Part shown: positions 17,566 through 25,877 of the stretch, piece after piece
Numbering within the stretch: the stretch's first letter is position 1
How the letters are laid out: each line of letters begins with the position of its first letter
Assembly: GCA_947629375.1 (NCBI GenBank)
Contig: CANRDN010000019.1
Location: forward strand, 1 to 38,816
From: an uncultured Bacilli bacterium
Lineage (GTDB): Bacteria > Bacillota_I > Bacilli_A > RF39 > UBA660
DNA length: 38,816 nt
Reading direction: 5' to 3'
Translations under genes and position numbers: made by a program
Notes under the pieces: model-generated
What the model was told of the DNA's origin: nothing
Seen by the model: only the letters and a program-made list of their open reading frames with translations
The model's database searches: none

Positions 17566-18420
17566 TTATTCTCCTTTCACAAGCATTAGCATTAATTCTT
17601 CTAAAGTTGGTCTTCTTACTTCTAACTTTGGATATTTCTTTTGAAATTCATTCTTAGGATTTACCAAGATATAGCATCCATTCTTATATTTTAAACATTT
17701 TATGTAATCATCTTTTTTAATCTTATCAGGATTATTATCAAAAAACTCAACAATTCCATAATCGTTATCTATTTTTTCTTTAGGAACATCTAAAATGATA
17801 TTTCCTTCATCGATAAATATTACTTCATCTGCTAGATGTTCTAGGTCACTTGTTATATGTGTAGTCATTAAAATAGAGTTTTCACCATTGTTTACAAAAT
17901 CACTAAATAGTTCAATTATCTCATAACGGAATATTGGATCTAGACTATTAGTTGGTTCATCTAAAATTAATAATTTAGGTTCGTGAGCTATTGCACACAA
18001 TACCTTGATTTTCATTTTCATACCACTAGAAAATTCTTTGATTTGCTTATTGCAAGGAATTTTGAACTTTTTAATTGTGTCATAATACAATTTTTCATTC
18101 CAATTGTGGTAGAAGTTTTTCATTAAATTGTTAATATCATTTACATTTAAAATAGGGGAGAAGAAACTATCATCTAAAAGTACGCCGATTTGCTCGCGAT
18201 CTTCTTTTGTTAAGTTTCTAGAATCTTTACCAAATATTTTAATGCTTCCTTTATCGTAAGTCATAAGATTTAGTATTGATTTGATGGTAGTTGTTTTACC
18301 ACTGCCGTTTTCACCTATAAGACCAATAATTTTTCCTTTGGGTAGTTTTATATTAATTTCCTTTAATTGAAAATCTTTATACTTTTTAGTTAAATTTGTA
18401 ACTTCTAAATTATATTCCAC
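17566..18420 (-). CDS. ABC transporter ATP-binding protein
   Basis: A roughly 284-residue ABC ATPase energising the permease encoded after it. It has Walker A GENGSGKTT near residue 35-43, an LSGG-equivalent EFSSGMKMK near 130, Walker B KLLILDEPTNSLDP near 150-163, and the H-loop MTTH near 188. A C-terminal extension of about 70 residues follows. The start is GTG at 18420 (EYNLEVTNLTKKYK): GGTGAT lies 4 bases upstream, and the -10 box at 18437-18442 would start the transcript near 18430. The in-frame ATG at 18432 would then lie at or before the transcript start. Confidence 0.87.
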   Translation of the reverse strand: MEYNLEVTNLTKKYKDFQLKEINIKLPKGKIIGLIGENGSGKTTTIKSILNLMTYDKGSIKIFGKDSRNLTKEDREQIGVLLDDSFFSPILNVNDINNLMKNFYHNWNEKLYYDTIKKFKIPCNKQIKEFSSGMKMKIKVLCAIAHEPKLLILDEPTNSLDPIFRYEIIELFSDFVNNGENSILMTTHITSDLEHLADEVIFIDEGNIILDVPKEKIDNDYGIVEFFDNNPDKIKKDDYIKCLKYKNGCYILVNPKNEFQKKYPKLEVRRPTLEELMLMLVKGE

Positions 18421-18436
18421 TATTATCACCATAATA

Positions 18437-18442
18437 AGTATA
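18437..18442 (-). promoter_or_regulatory. Extended -10 promoter of the ABC exporter
   Basis: On the minus strand TGGTATACT (TGnTATACT) gives an extended -10 box. The expected start near 18430 leaves a leader of about 10 bases before the GTG at 18420 that just includes the GGTGAT ribosome binding site. Confidence 0.5.
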
Positions 18443-18592
18443 CCATAAAATAATTTTATAATTTTAATTTATATAGAGTTACAAATGTTTTTGAATTAAA
18501 ATTAAAACAATATTTCTTATGGCAATATTTTTAAATGTGCCGAAACATTGATAATTTTTTTAATATTGTTTATAATCAAATTGGTGATGGAA

Positions 18593-19657
18593 ATGATAAA
18601 ACCAGAGAGATTAAAAAAAGGGGATAAAATAGCAATAGTCAGTTTATCAAGTGGAATGTTAGGCGATGATAAGTTTATTCATAAGTATTACATTGCTAAG
18701 AAAAGGTTAGAAGAAGACTTTGGTTTAGAAGTAGTTACTATGCCTAATGCCCTAAAGGGAAGCAAATTCATCTATGAACACCCAGAATCTAGAGCAGAAG
18801 ACTTGATGAATGCTTTTAAAGATAAAACAATTAAAGGAATATTTTGCGCTATTGGTGGAGATGACACTATAAGATTATTGCCATATATAGATTATGAAGT
18901 AATAAAAAACAATCCCAAAATATTTATGGGATATTCAGACACAACAGTTAATCATTTAATGATGAACAAAGCAGGGTTAGTATCTTTTTATGGACCATCT
19001 ATTATTTGTGAATTCGGTGAATATGTAAAAATGTTTGATTATACAAAAGAAGCAGTAGATAATGTTTTATTTAAAGATTGTACAAATTATGAGATAAAAT
19101 CGAGTGATATATGGTCAAATGATTTTGTTCCTTGGGGTGAAGAAAATATTAATGTAGCTAAGAAAACAATAAAAGAAGAGCACGGATATGAGACTTTGCA
19201 AGGTAGAGGTACAGTTATAGGAAAATTACTAGGAGGATGTCTCGATGTATTTCCAATGGTTATTGGAACAGAGATATGGTCTTCAAAAGACGAATGGCAA
19301 GACAAAATATTGTTACTTGAAACAAGTGAAGATAAACCTAGCCCTAGTTTGGTAACATATTACTTAAGAAATTTAGGAGCTCAGGGAATATTTGATGTTA
19401 TCAAAGGGATAATAGTTGGTAAACCAAAAGATGAAGAGTATTATGAAGAATATAAAGATGTATATAAAAAGGTATTGAAAGAATTTAATAAAGAAGACTT
19501 ACCGGTTTTATATAATGTTAATATTGGTCACGCTTGTCCAATTGGCATATTGCCGTTAGGAACTGATATAAAAGTTGATTTCACAAACAAAGAAATATGT
19601 TTGCTTGAGTCCCCAACTAGTGAAAAAAATTTAATAAATATAAAAAAGTTAAAATGA
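18593..19657 (+). CDS. S66-family LD-carboxypeptidase / MccF-like peptidase
   Basis: A roughly 354-residue serine peptidase of family S66, which includes LD-carboxypeptidase A (murein peptide recycling) and MccF (cleavage of microcin C). It starts MIKPERLKKGDKIAIVS, the usual S66 N-terminus. AIGGDDTIRLLPYIDY and GYSDTTVN (nucleophile Ser, near residue 115) follow, then the Glu in LLETSEDKPS near 240 and the His in NIGHACPIG near 310, completing the Ser-Glu-His triad. The start at 18593 is chosen because GGTGAT lies 4 bases upstream; a longer in-frame start would add a hydrophobic stretch without a ribosome binding site. No signal peptide is present, so it is cytoplasmic. The length is closer to MccF-like members than to LdcA. 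Confidence 0.83.
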   Translation: MIKPERLKKGDKIAIVSLSSGMLGDDKFIHKYYIAKKRLEEDFGLEVVTMPNALKGSKFIYEHPESRAEDLMNAFKDKTIKGIFCAIGGDDTIRLLPYIDYEVIKNNPKIFMGYSDTTVNHLMMNKAGLVSFYGPSIICEFGEYVKMFDYTKEAVDNVLFKDCTNYEIKSSDIWSNDFVPWGEENINVAKKTIKEEHGYETLQGRGTVIGKLLGGCLDVFPMVIGTEIWSSKDEWQDKILLLETSEDKPSPSLVTYYLRNLGAQGIFDVIKGIIVGKPKDEEYYEEYKDVYKKVLKEFNKEDLPVLYNVNIGHACPIGILPLGTDIKVDFTNKEICLLESPTSEKNLINIKKLK

Positions 19658-19682
19658 TAATTGAGAAGAAAGCAATATAAAA

Positions 19683-19713
19683 CGATGGCTATAGTAAGTC
19701 ATCGCTTTTTATT
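19683..19713. terminator. Terminator after the S66 peptidase gene
   Basis: CGATGGCT (19683-19690) pairs with AGTCATCG (19697-19704), 8 bp with one G-U, around a 6-base loop, followed by CTTTTTATTT. On the other strand the stem is followed by GTTTTATATTG, so it may also end the convergent minus-strand gene. Confidence 0.7.
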
Positions 19714-21106
19714 TATGAAAGCCTTTATTTTCATTTTCTTCATAAATGTTTGTTTCATCATCATCAAAGATAAAATCAGTTTCTTGTTCTTTTAATCCTT
19801 TTTTCTCTTGTTGATACCTTTTTTCAAATTCCTCGTATAAAAAATTGTTATCCGAATATTTAATATTTGGGTCATTTTCATCATAAATTAAATCGGCATC
19901 TAATACGACTAAATCACCTTCTTTAAGAACAATTTCACCACGCTTGGAATCTAATCCTAGTACTTCTTCTGATGGTTCTATATTATCTCTCCAGTGTATT
20001 ATATTTTCTTTTGTTAATCTTCCAACATTGGCTATTTTAATGTCTGTCCAAACTAAATTTAAGTCGCGTAATTTTTTAAATAATTGATATAATTCTTCTT
20101 CACTTACATCTATATTTGTGTCAACTCGTTCTGTAACTTCGACAAAGCAGTGCTCATTATCAAATTGAAAATCTTTACGGAGTAATGGAGCAATTATATA
20201 AGGATTATTAGGGAATTTTTTTGAAACTCTTTCACCAAGTTTAATAACTTTATTACCAATTAATATTACAAGAGAGTATCCACCACCATTAAAGGTAATA
20301 TCGGATAACTTTGCATTTTCGTTCTTAGCAACATCTAATATCATTAATTTAATTATTTCTCTTAATGTTGGATTTTCTACTTTTAAATGACGATTTATTT
20401 CATTTAGTATAGACTCTGTGGCTTTTTCTTCGTTATTATCAATATAATCTTTTACTTCTGAAAGGGCACGAGCATCATCTTTTACAAATTTCATTAAAGC
20501 ATATAAGTTTTGTGAACTTTCAATAAAATGAGTTATATTGCCATAGACAAGTTGCTTATTATTTCCTTTATATTCAATGGCAGAGTAGTAGATATCGCGG
20601 TTGTTTTCAAGCAAAAGAATTAGAAACTCTTTTTGTCTTTCTTTACTTAATCTATTTAATATCTCTATACAAGATGCTTTATCTAAATCCATACTTGCAA
20701 GTGTACTTAAGACTTTGTAATCTAAAAACTCATCATATTTATTTGCTTCACTATTTAACCCAACACGAATATTATTGAGTATTTTATTTATTTCATCTTT
20801 GTATGGATAATTTTTAAGACCTTCAATAAATTTTTCTTTGAAATTAGGTTGTTTTACTAATAACTTAATGTTTTTTAGAAGAATATCTATATTGGATCCA
20901 ACTATGAAGGGGAGAATTTCATCAAAATGATTTGCTATTACTTTAGCATTCTTATCTTTGAAAAAGGAACTATTTAATTCTTTTGAAATAAAATCACTTA
21001 GATTTCTAAAAACATCTTTATCGTAACCTGATTTTTCCTTTTCGTTTAAATACTTTCTTATTTCTTTTGCTTCTTCAAGTAATTTGTTTAACTTTCTTTC
21101 TATCAT
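19709..21106 (-). CDS. Unrecognised protein with divergent protein-kinase-like domain
   Basis: I do not recognise this 465-residue protein as a whole. Residues 1-260 are helical and charged, perhaps a scaffold. From about 270 there are kinase-like features in the right order: a glycine-rich GGGYSLVILIGNKVIKLGE (about 272-290, with a lysine where the ATP-binding Lys would be), a hinge-like CFVEVTERV, then WTDIKIANVGRL (about 352), which fits the catalytic loop D-x-K-x-x-N with HRD His replaced by Trp, and VVLDADLIYDE (about 400), which could hold the metal-binding Asp. The tail is acidic and low-complexity. It may be an active atypical kinase or a pseudokinase. It has its own extended -10 promoter and an AGGAGA ribosome binding site; no partner gene is obvious. 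Confidence 0.55.
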   Translation of the reverse strand: MIERKLNKLLEEAKEIRKYLNEKEKSGYDKDVFRNLSDFISKELNSSFFKDKNAKVIANHFDEILPFIVGSNIDILLKNIKLLVKQPNFKEKFIEGLKNYPYKDEINKILNNIRVGLNSEANKYDEFLDYKVLSTLASMDLDKASCIEILNRLSKERQKEFLILLLENNRDIYYSAIEYKGNNKQLVYGNITHFIESSQNLYALMKFVKDDARALSEVKDYIDNNEEKATESILNEINRHLKVENPTLREIIKLMILDVAKNENAKLSDITFNGGGYSLVILIGNKVIKLGERVSKKFPNNPYIIAPLLRKDFQFDNEHCFVEVTERVDTNIDVSEEELYQLFKKLRDLNLVWTDIKIANVGRLTKENIIHWRDNIEPSEEVLGLDSKRGEIVLKEGDLVVLDADLIYDENDPNIKYSDNNFLYEEFEKRYQQEKKGLKEQETDFIFDDDETNIYEENENKGFHK

Positions 21107-21128
21107 AATTTTTATCTCCTATAACCAT

Positions 21129-21134
21129 ATTATA
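21129..21134 (-). promoter_or_regulatory. Extended -10 promoter of the kinase-like gene
   Basis: Minus-strand TGCTATAAT gives an extended -10 box, about 25 bases before the start codon, downstream of the previous gene's terminator. The gene is therefore transcribed on its own. Confidence 0.55.
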
Positions 21135-21152
21135 GCATAACTATTTTTTTAA

Positions 21153-21194
21153 TAAAAAAACTCCAAGAGTACTTTACATAAATCCCGGAGTTTT
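21153..21194 (-). terminator. Terminator of the metalloprotease gene
   Basis: On the minus strand AAAACTCC (21187-21194) pairs with GGAGTTTT (21157-21164) and runs into a T tract. It directly follows the stop at 21201. Confidence 0.65.
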
Positions 21195-21200
21195 CATTTC

Positions 21201-22046
21201 TTATTTGTCTTTCTTGTCTTCTTCTTTTTTCTGATGAGATAATTTATATTCATTTATCATTTCGTATACATTCGAATAATCTAGAGTAGAGTAATCTTTT
21301 GATTTTTCTAAAACTCCATTAAATCCTTTATACGCATCTTTACCAGTAAAAAATTTATCAGTAAATTCTTTTTGCATTGCTCTTGAAACATCAAGATAAA
21401 GTTTTGCTTCATCTATTCCTAATGTATCTACTAAAAAAATATATATTTGTCTTTCTGATCTAATGAATGCTATTTGGTTCATAATTTCTTCACCAAAAAC
21501 ACTTTGAAGTTCAAGGGCAACCTCCATTTCTTTAGAATAAGCACAGGCAGTACTTTTATAACCTTTTTCCAAAGCGAGTTTTCTTGATAATAATTCGTTT
21601 AGGCCTTCATTAAAAGCAAAATAACCCCAACTGCCACAAAAGTGCATAGTCTCGTGTAAAAGCACATCTTCAAAATAATCTTGGGCAGTAGCACCTGAAA
21701 CTAATAGATGAAATACATAATCACTATATGTATTATTGTTGAGTATCAAGGTATCAGAATCAAACATTTTATGTTCCTTATCACTTCCATATTCGGGCAT
21801 CTTACTAAAATCTTTTAATATTTTATCAGCGTGCAATGGCAAAGTTATTTCATTTTCATTAGCATAAGCCGATACAGAACCATAATCATCTAATTTAATT
21901 ATACTTTTAAAATCAGTTATACTTTTTAATCTATCTAATTTTTCTTTAGGTATATATTTACCATATTTTTCAATTATTGCCTTAATATATTCTTCCAGTT
22001 GTTTAGCTAAACTAGTTATAATTCTATCCTTTTCAAGTTCATCCAT
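21201..22046 (-). CDS. Putative zincin-type metalloprotease (HEXXH)
   Basis: A 281-residue soluble protein without signal peptide or membrane segment. LLHETMHFCG near residues 129-138 is an HEXXH zinc site, and NEGLNELLSRKLALEKG (about 144-160) supplies a Glu that could be the third ligand, as in gluzincins. The rest is helical, ending in a very lysine-rich tail. I cannot name a family or a substrate. The start has a GAGGAGA ribosome binding site, and an extended -10 box (TGATATAAT, TATAAT at 22081-22086) lies upstream. A second HEXXH gene, broken by frameshifts, lies 2 kb away after asnB. Confidence 0.65.
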   Translation of the reverse strand: MDELEKDRIITSLAKQLEEYIKAIIEKYGKYIPKEKLDRLKSITDFKSIIKLDDYGSVSAYANENEITLPLHADKILKDFSKMPEYGSDKEHKMFDSDTLILNNNTYSDYVFHLLVSGATAQDYFEDVLLHETMHFCGSWGYFAFNEGLNELLSRKLALEKGYKSTACAYSKEMEVALELQSVFGEEIMNQIAFIRSERQIYIFLVDTLGIDEAKLYLDVSRAMQKEFTDKFFTGKDAYKGFNGVLEKSKDYSTLDYSNVYEMINEYKLSHQKKEEDKKDK

Positions 22047-22080
22047 ATTATCTCCTCAAATATTAATAATTTCATATAAT

Positions 22081-22086
22081 ATTATA
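22081..22086 (-). promoter_or_regulatory. Extended -10 promoter of the metalloprotease gene
   Basis: Minus-strand TGATATAAT gives an extended -10 box about 35 bases ahead of the ATG at 22046. It is divergent from the T-box promoter. Confidence 0.5.
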
Positions 22087-22165
22087 TCATCTTTATCTAA
22101 TATTTTAAAATTGTAAATTTATTGAACTTTTTAACATAAAAATTAAAAAAGTGAATAAAGTGTTA

Positions 22166-22194
22166 TTGACAATAATTAAAAAAATGATTATATT
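22166..22194 (+). promoter_or_regulatory. Promoter of the asnB T-box transcript
   Basis: TTGACA (22166-22171) and TATATT (22189-22194) are spaced by exactly 17 bases. The transcript should begin near 22201, just before the T-box leader. Confidence 0.8.
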
Positions 22195-22200
22195 TAGTAA

Positions 22201-22468
22201 GATGACTGTGAAAAAGAAAAGTATAATTGAAAATTCTGAAAAAGAGAACTGGATAGTGGTGAAATTCTAGTAGAATTTAGATTAGAAAGAACACTTTGGA
22301 GTTGCTTACCAAAACCTTTTAAGGGAGTAGATTAAGCCGATTGAACACCGTTAACTGTTCTAGACTTAATAGAGTCGAATAAAGAGATTATAAAGTAATA
22401 TAATAAATTGGGTGGCACCGCGGATTACCAGACTTCGTCCCAAGAAAGGGATTAAGTCTGGTTTTTTA
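22201..22468 (+). promoter_or_regulatory. T-box riboswitch, tRNA-Asn specific
   Basis: This is a T-box leader that senses uncharged tRNA and prevents termination when the amino acid is short. The conserved T-box TGGGTGGCACCGCGG is at 22409-22423. The terminator is CCAGACTT (22428-22435) with AAGTCTGG (22454-22461) and six T. A hairpin GAACA/TGTTC with a CCGTTAAC loop (22343-22360) fits the usual stem III. Aligning the 3' side of stem I with the well-known glyQS leader (GAAA-specifier-A...TTGAG) places the specifier codon AAC at 22290-22292, followed by A. AAC is an Asn codon, in agreement with the asnB gene downstream. Confidence 0.93.
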
Positions 22469-22482
22469 TTGGAGGAGAGAAT

Positions 22483-24057
22483 ATGTGTAGTTTTATTGTT
22501 TATACTAAAGAAAACATTAGTAAAGAAGAGTTTAAAAAAAATCTAAAAAAATTAGAACACCGTGGTCCAGATATGACCCAAATAAAAGAGTATCACGGAA
22601 TGTGGGGATTTAATCGTTTAGCCATTATGGGTCCTGATGAAAGAGGAATGCAACCCTTTCAAAAAGAAGATAAGATGGTCGTATGTAATGGTGAATTGTA
22701 TGGCTTTCGCAAAACAAAGAAAGAACTTCAAAAGAAGGGATATCAGTTTATTTCAGAGAGTGATTGTGAACTTTTATTACCAATTTATTTAGAAGAAAAA
22801 TTAGAAATGTTTAAGCATTTAGATGCTGAATTTGCCTGTGTTTTATTTGATGGTAAAGATTTTATTGCAGCAAGAGACCCAATAGGAATTAGGCCAATGT
22901 TTTATGGTTTTTCGAAAGTAAGTCACGATATTGCTTTTGCATCAGAAGCTAAAGGTCTTATTGGATTTTGTGATGAAATACATCCATTTCCACCAGGATA
23001 TTATTACAATAAGGGAGAGTTTATTCAGTATGCTGATGTAACAAAAGTTAAAAAAGTATCAAAGGATGACTTGGATACCATTGGTAAAAAAATAAATAAA
23101 TTATTAACAGAGGGTGTCAAGAAAAGATTGGATTCTGATACTCCAATTGGCTTTTTGTTAAGTGGTGGACTTGATTCAAGCTTGGTATGTGCAATAGCAT
23201 CTAAAAAATTAAAAAAACCAATTAGAACTTTTGCAATCGGAATGAATACTGACGCAATTGATTTAAAATACGCTAAAGAAGTGGCAGATTACATTCATAG
23301 TGATCACACGGAAGTAATAATTGATAAAGATGATGTCTTAAATGCTTTAGAAAGCGTTATAAAGGAACTTGAAACTTGGGATATTACAACTATTCGTGCT
23401 TCAATAGGAATGCATCTATTATGTAAATGGATTCACGAAAATACAAACTTAAAAGTAATTATGACAGGTGAAGTAAGTGACGAATTGTTTGGGTATAAAT
23501 ACACTGATTTTGCACCAAATAAAGAAGAATTCCAAAAGGAAAGTGAGAAACGAATTAGAGAACTTTATATGTATGATGTTCTAAGAGCAGATCGTTGTAT
23601 TTCAGAAAATTCACTAGAGGGGAGAGTACCTTTTGCTGATTTAGCATTTGTAAAGTATGTTATGAGTATTGATCCTGCTAAAAAAATGAATATCTACAAT
23701 AAAGGTAAATATCTATTGCGTCACGCTTTTGAACAAGATTATTTACCGCAAGATATTTTATATCGTGAGAAAGCAGCTTTTTCTGATGCAGTTGGACATT
23801 CTATGGTCGATTACTTAAAAAGTTATGCTGAGAAAAAATATACAGATGAAGAATTTGAGGAAAAAATAAAGAAATACAAAGAACCACGACCATTTACTAA
23901 AGAATCACTTTTATATCGTGAAATTTTTGAAAAATATTATAAAGGTCATAGTGATTGGATTATTGATTACTGGATGCCAAATAAAAATTGGGAAGGATGT
24001 AACGTAAATGATCCATCAGCAAGAGTCCTTTCTAACTATGGAGAAAGTGGAAAGTAG
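22483..24057 (+). CDS. asnB: Asparagine synthetase B, glutamine-hydrolysing
   Basis: A 524-residue enzyme that makes asparagine from aspartate, ATP and glutamine. The start MCSF leaves Cys2 as the N-terminal nucleophile of the class II glutaminase domain. HRGPDMT (residues 26-32), NGELYGF and SESDCELLLP follow, then ARDPIGIRPMFYGF. The synthetase domain has the pyrophosphate loop LSGGLDSS near residues 226-233, MTGEVSDELFGYKY near 327 and LEGRVPFAD near 380. This matches the bacterial AsnB type, complete in length. A GGAGGAGAG ribosome binding site precedes the ATG. Expression should rise when tRNA-Asn is uncharged, through the T-box just upstream. Confidence 0.96.
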   Translation: MCSFIVYTKENISKEEFKKNLKKLEHRGPDMTQIKEYHGMWGFNRLAIMGPDERGMQPFQKEDKMVVCNGELYGFRKTKKELQKKGYQFISESDCELLLPIYLEEKLEMFKHLDAEFACVLFDGKDFIAARDPIGIRPMFYGFSKVSHDIAFASEAKGLIGFCDEIHPFPPGYYYNKGEFIQYADVTKVKKVSKDDLDTIGKKINKLLTEGVKKRLDSDTPIGFLLSGGLDSSLVCAIASKKLKKPIRTFAIGMNTDAIDLKYAKEVADYIHSDHTEVIIDKDDVLNALESVIKELETWDITTIRASIGMHLLCKWIHENTNLKVIMTGEVSDELFGYKYTDFAPNKEEFQKESEKRIRELYMYDVLRADRCISENSLEGRVPFADLAFVKYVMSIDPAKKMNIYNKGKYLLRHAFEQDYLPQDILYREKAAFSDAVGHSMVDYLKSYAEKKYTDEEFEEKIKKYKEPRPFTKESLLYREIFEKYYKGHSDWIIDYWMPNKNWEGCNVNDPSARVLSNYGESGK

Positions 24058-24792
24058 TAAAACTACTGTGTTTGAAAAATTACTGTTACTTGAAACAATA
24101 TACCCTGAAATTGACATAATTATCGATAGGAAAAAAGGAAAATTCATATTTTGATAGCGTTTATAATTTAATTTATTTAAATGTTTTATCTATTGATACT
24201 TTTCTTCACGAACTTACTCATTTACTTTCCTATAACTTTTCATACTTTCAAGTACCCGAAGAATTTAGCAAATTTAAAAAAGAATTTTTATCGTCTTCTA
24301 AAAATACTAATGTGATGGTAAATTTTTTGAATTTATGTAAAATAAGAAAACAGGAAATCTTGAGTAGAAATGATTTAAAACTTGATAATTTTAATGACAA
24401 TAATTTAGAGATTCTAGAAGATAAAAAAGTAGCAAAACAAGAAAATTTAGAACTTGGTACAATTGTTAGGGTAGAGTGTTTGATAGAGTCTCTATTTAGT
24501 GGTCTATCTTATACATATGGTTTAAACTTATAATAAAGACAGTAATCATCTTACTCTAAAAGCCGACAAAGCATCTGGTCACAGTCGTGAATATTTTGAA
24601 AGTAATAGCTACCAGTTTGAAGAAATACTTGCCGATTATCAAACTCTAAAGTTGATAAGTCCTAATAGTGATTTGTTTGAGATATTGAAAACTATATTAG
24701 GAGAAAAGTTTATATCATTTTTAGATCAAAGATGTAATGATATGTCTAGAACAGTTTCAAAAAGTGACAATAATGAAATTTATAAAAAATAA
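24038..24792 (+). pseudogene. Frameshifted HEXXH metalloprotease-like gene
   Basis: Three reading frames join into one protein-like sequence. Frame one runs from about 24038 (VFEKLLLLETIYPEID) to a TGA at 24152-24154. Frame two continues from about 24153 (DSVYNLIYLNVLSIDTFLHE) through HELTHLL, a zinc-protease motif, to TAA TAA at 24531-24536. Frame three picks up at once (YNKDSNHLTLKADKASGHSR) and ends FLDQRCNDM...IYKK at 24792. Joined, it would be roughly 240-250 residues. The 5' end is uncertain: no ribosome binding site is seen, and the first ATG lies in the end of asnB. Each break follows a short T run or TA-rich stretch, so true decay and assembly error are both possible. The family is unrecognised apart from HEXXH. 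Confidence 0.65.
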
Positions 24793-24840
24793 AAATACTA
24801 GGATATTCTTGATTCATTATCAAATTCCTAGTACTTTTTT
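24791..24840. terminator. Bidirectional terminator between pseudogene and HD gene
   Basis: TACTAGGA (24796-24803) pairs with TCCTAGTA (24826-24833), with further TTGA/TCAA pairing inside, followed by CTTTTTT on the plus strand and ATTTTT on the minus strand. The core is very similar to the hairpin at 11184-11236. Confidence 0.75.
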
Positions 24841-24841
24841 A

Positions 24842-25492
24842 CTATTTTAATGTTTTCTTTTTAACATTTATATCATTATTAATTGCATAATTTGAAACAG
24901 CTCTAAAGTTTTCATCGTATGGATAGACTTTTTGGCCAAATTTAAGCCACATTGTTGACCAGGAAGAACCATCTTTAAGTAATTCTTTAACTGTTTTATT
25001 GTTCATCGTATTGTTACCATCTTGTTTATTTAAATCGACACAGCCTTCTTCATCGTATAACTTACATTGCAAATCACATTCTAACTTATCACACTGGTAG
25101 GCAAACATTGCTTCCTTTGTTTTGTGGGCGTCAAACTCTAAAAACAATTCTTCAATTTGGTTGCCATCTAGTAAACTGTGTAAAATTTTATGGACGGCTT
25201 CGTGTTCTATTTTCTCTTTATCTTCTTTTGCTATTTGAAACTGAGTTAAATCTCCAATAATTGTTTCACCAAGTTCGTGGATAGCAAGCATAAAGATTAC
25301 TTTTAAAATATCGACATCATATTGGTATTCTGATTTCATAGCAATCGCTAACATTTGAACTCCAAAGATGTGTTCTGCAACACTTTCAATTCTTTCTCTT
25401 TGAACATTCCAATCTTTCCAACCGGTTCTAATAACATTTTTAAGATTATTACATATTACATAATAGTTTATTACATTTTCTTCCTTAGACAT
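24842..25492 (-). CDS. HD-domain phosphohydrolase (YfbR/HDDC2-like)
   Basis: A 216-residue HD-superfamily hydrolase, of the group containing the 5'-deoxynucleotidase YfbR and HDDC2. VAEHIFGVQMLAIAM near residues 38-52 carries the first His. AIHELGETIIGDL near 70-82 holds the central pair, but as His-Glu rather than His-Asp, a variant I recall in other Bacillota members. CDKLECDLQCKLY near 133-145 gives the last Asp. It would dephosphorylate nucleotides; the substrate is not readable. The start has AAGTGAT as ribosome binding site. It stands alone, convergent with the pseudogene and divergent from the PRC-barrel gene. Confidence 0.75.
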   Translation of the reverse strand: MSKEENVINYYVICNNLKNVIRTGWKDWNVQRERIESVAEHIFGVQMLAIAMKSEYQYDVDILKVIFMLAIHELGETIIGDLTQFQIAKEDKEKIEHEAVHKILHSLLDGNQIEELFLEFDAHKTKEAMFAYQCDKLECDLQCKLYDEEGCVDLNKQDGNNTMNNKTVKELLKDGSSWSTMWLKFGQKVYPYDENFRAVSNYAINNDINVKKKTLK

Positions 25493-25605
25493 ATTATCAC
25501 TTCTTTCAATAAGTTAGTATATCATCATAGATTAATATAAACAATCTCTTTTACTATTTGCTTATAAATTATGGTTATCACTCATAAAATAGTCTAGGAG
25601 GATAT

Positions 25606-25839
25606 ATGAGATTATCAGACTTACAGAGTAAATATATTGTAAATGTTAACGATGGTAAAAATATAGGCAATATAATCGATGTCAAAATAGATGAGGAAAG
25701 TGGAGCTATCGTATCATTAGTAATTGAACCTAATAAAAATTTCTTTTCTTTTAGCAAGGGAAAGATGGATACGGAAATCAGATGGAACACCATAGAAAAA
25801 ATAGGAGAAGATGTTATTTTAGTAAATATTACTTTATAA
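25606..25839 (+). CDS. PRC-barrel protein, YlmC/YmxH family
   Basis: A 77-residue single PRC-barrel domain. MRLSDLQSKYIVNVNDGKNI is the typical start of YlmC/YmxH proteins, followed by GNIIDVKIDEESG and an ending IEKIGEDVILV. In spore-formers this family is linked to sporulation, but it also occurs in non-spore-formers and its function is not established; sporulation should not be assumed here. AGGAGG lies 5 bases before the ATG. It heads a run of plus-strand genes with lspA and rluD. Confidence 0.85.
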   Translation: MRLSDLQSKYIVNVNDGKNIGNIIDVKIDEESGAIVSLVIEPNKNFFSFSKGKMDTEIRWNTIEKIGEDVILVNITL

Positions 25840-25877
25840 TATTTTTTTTCTTTGATAAAATAATCTTGGTGATTTAG

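Noticed and set aside
17139-17657. Plus-strand reading frame opposite the ABC exporter genes (172 residues)
   Set aside because: It spans the junction of two clear minus-strand genes and has no family features; antisense shadow.
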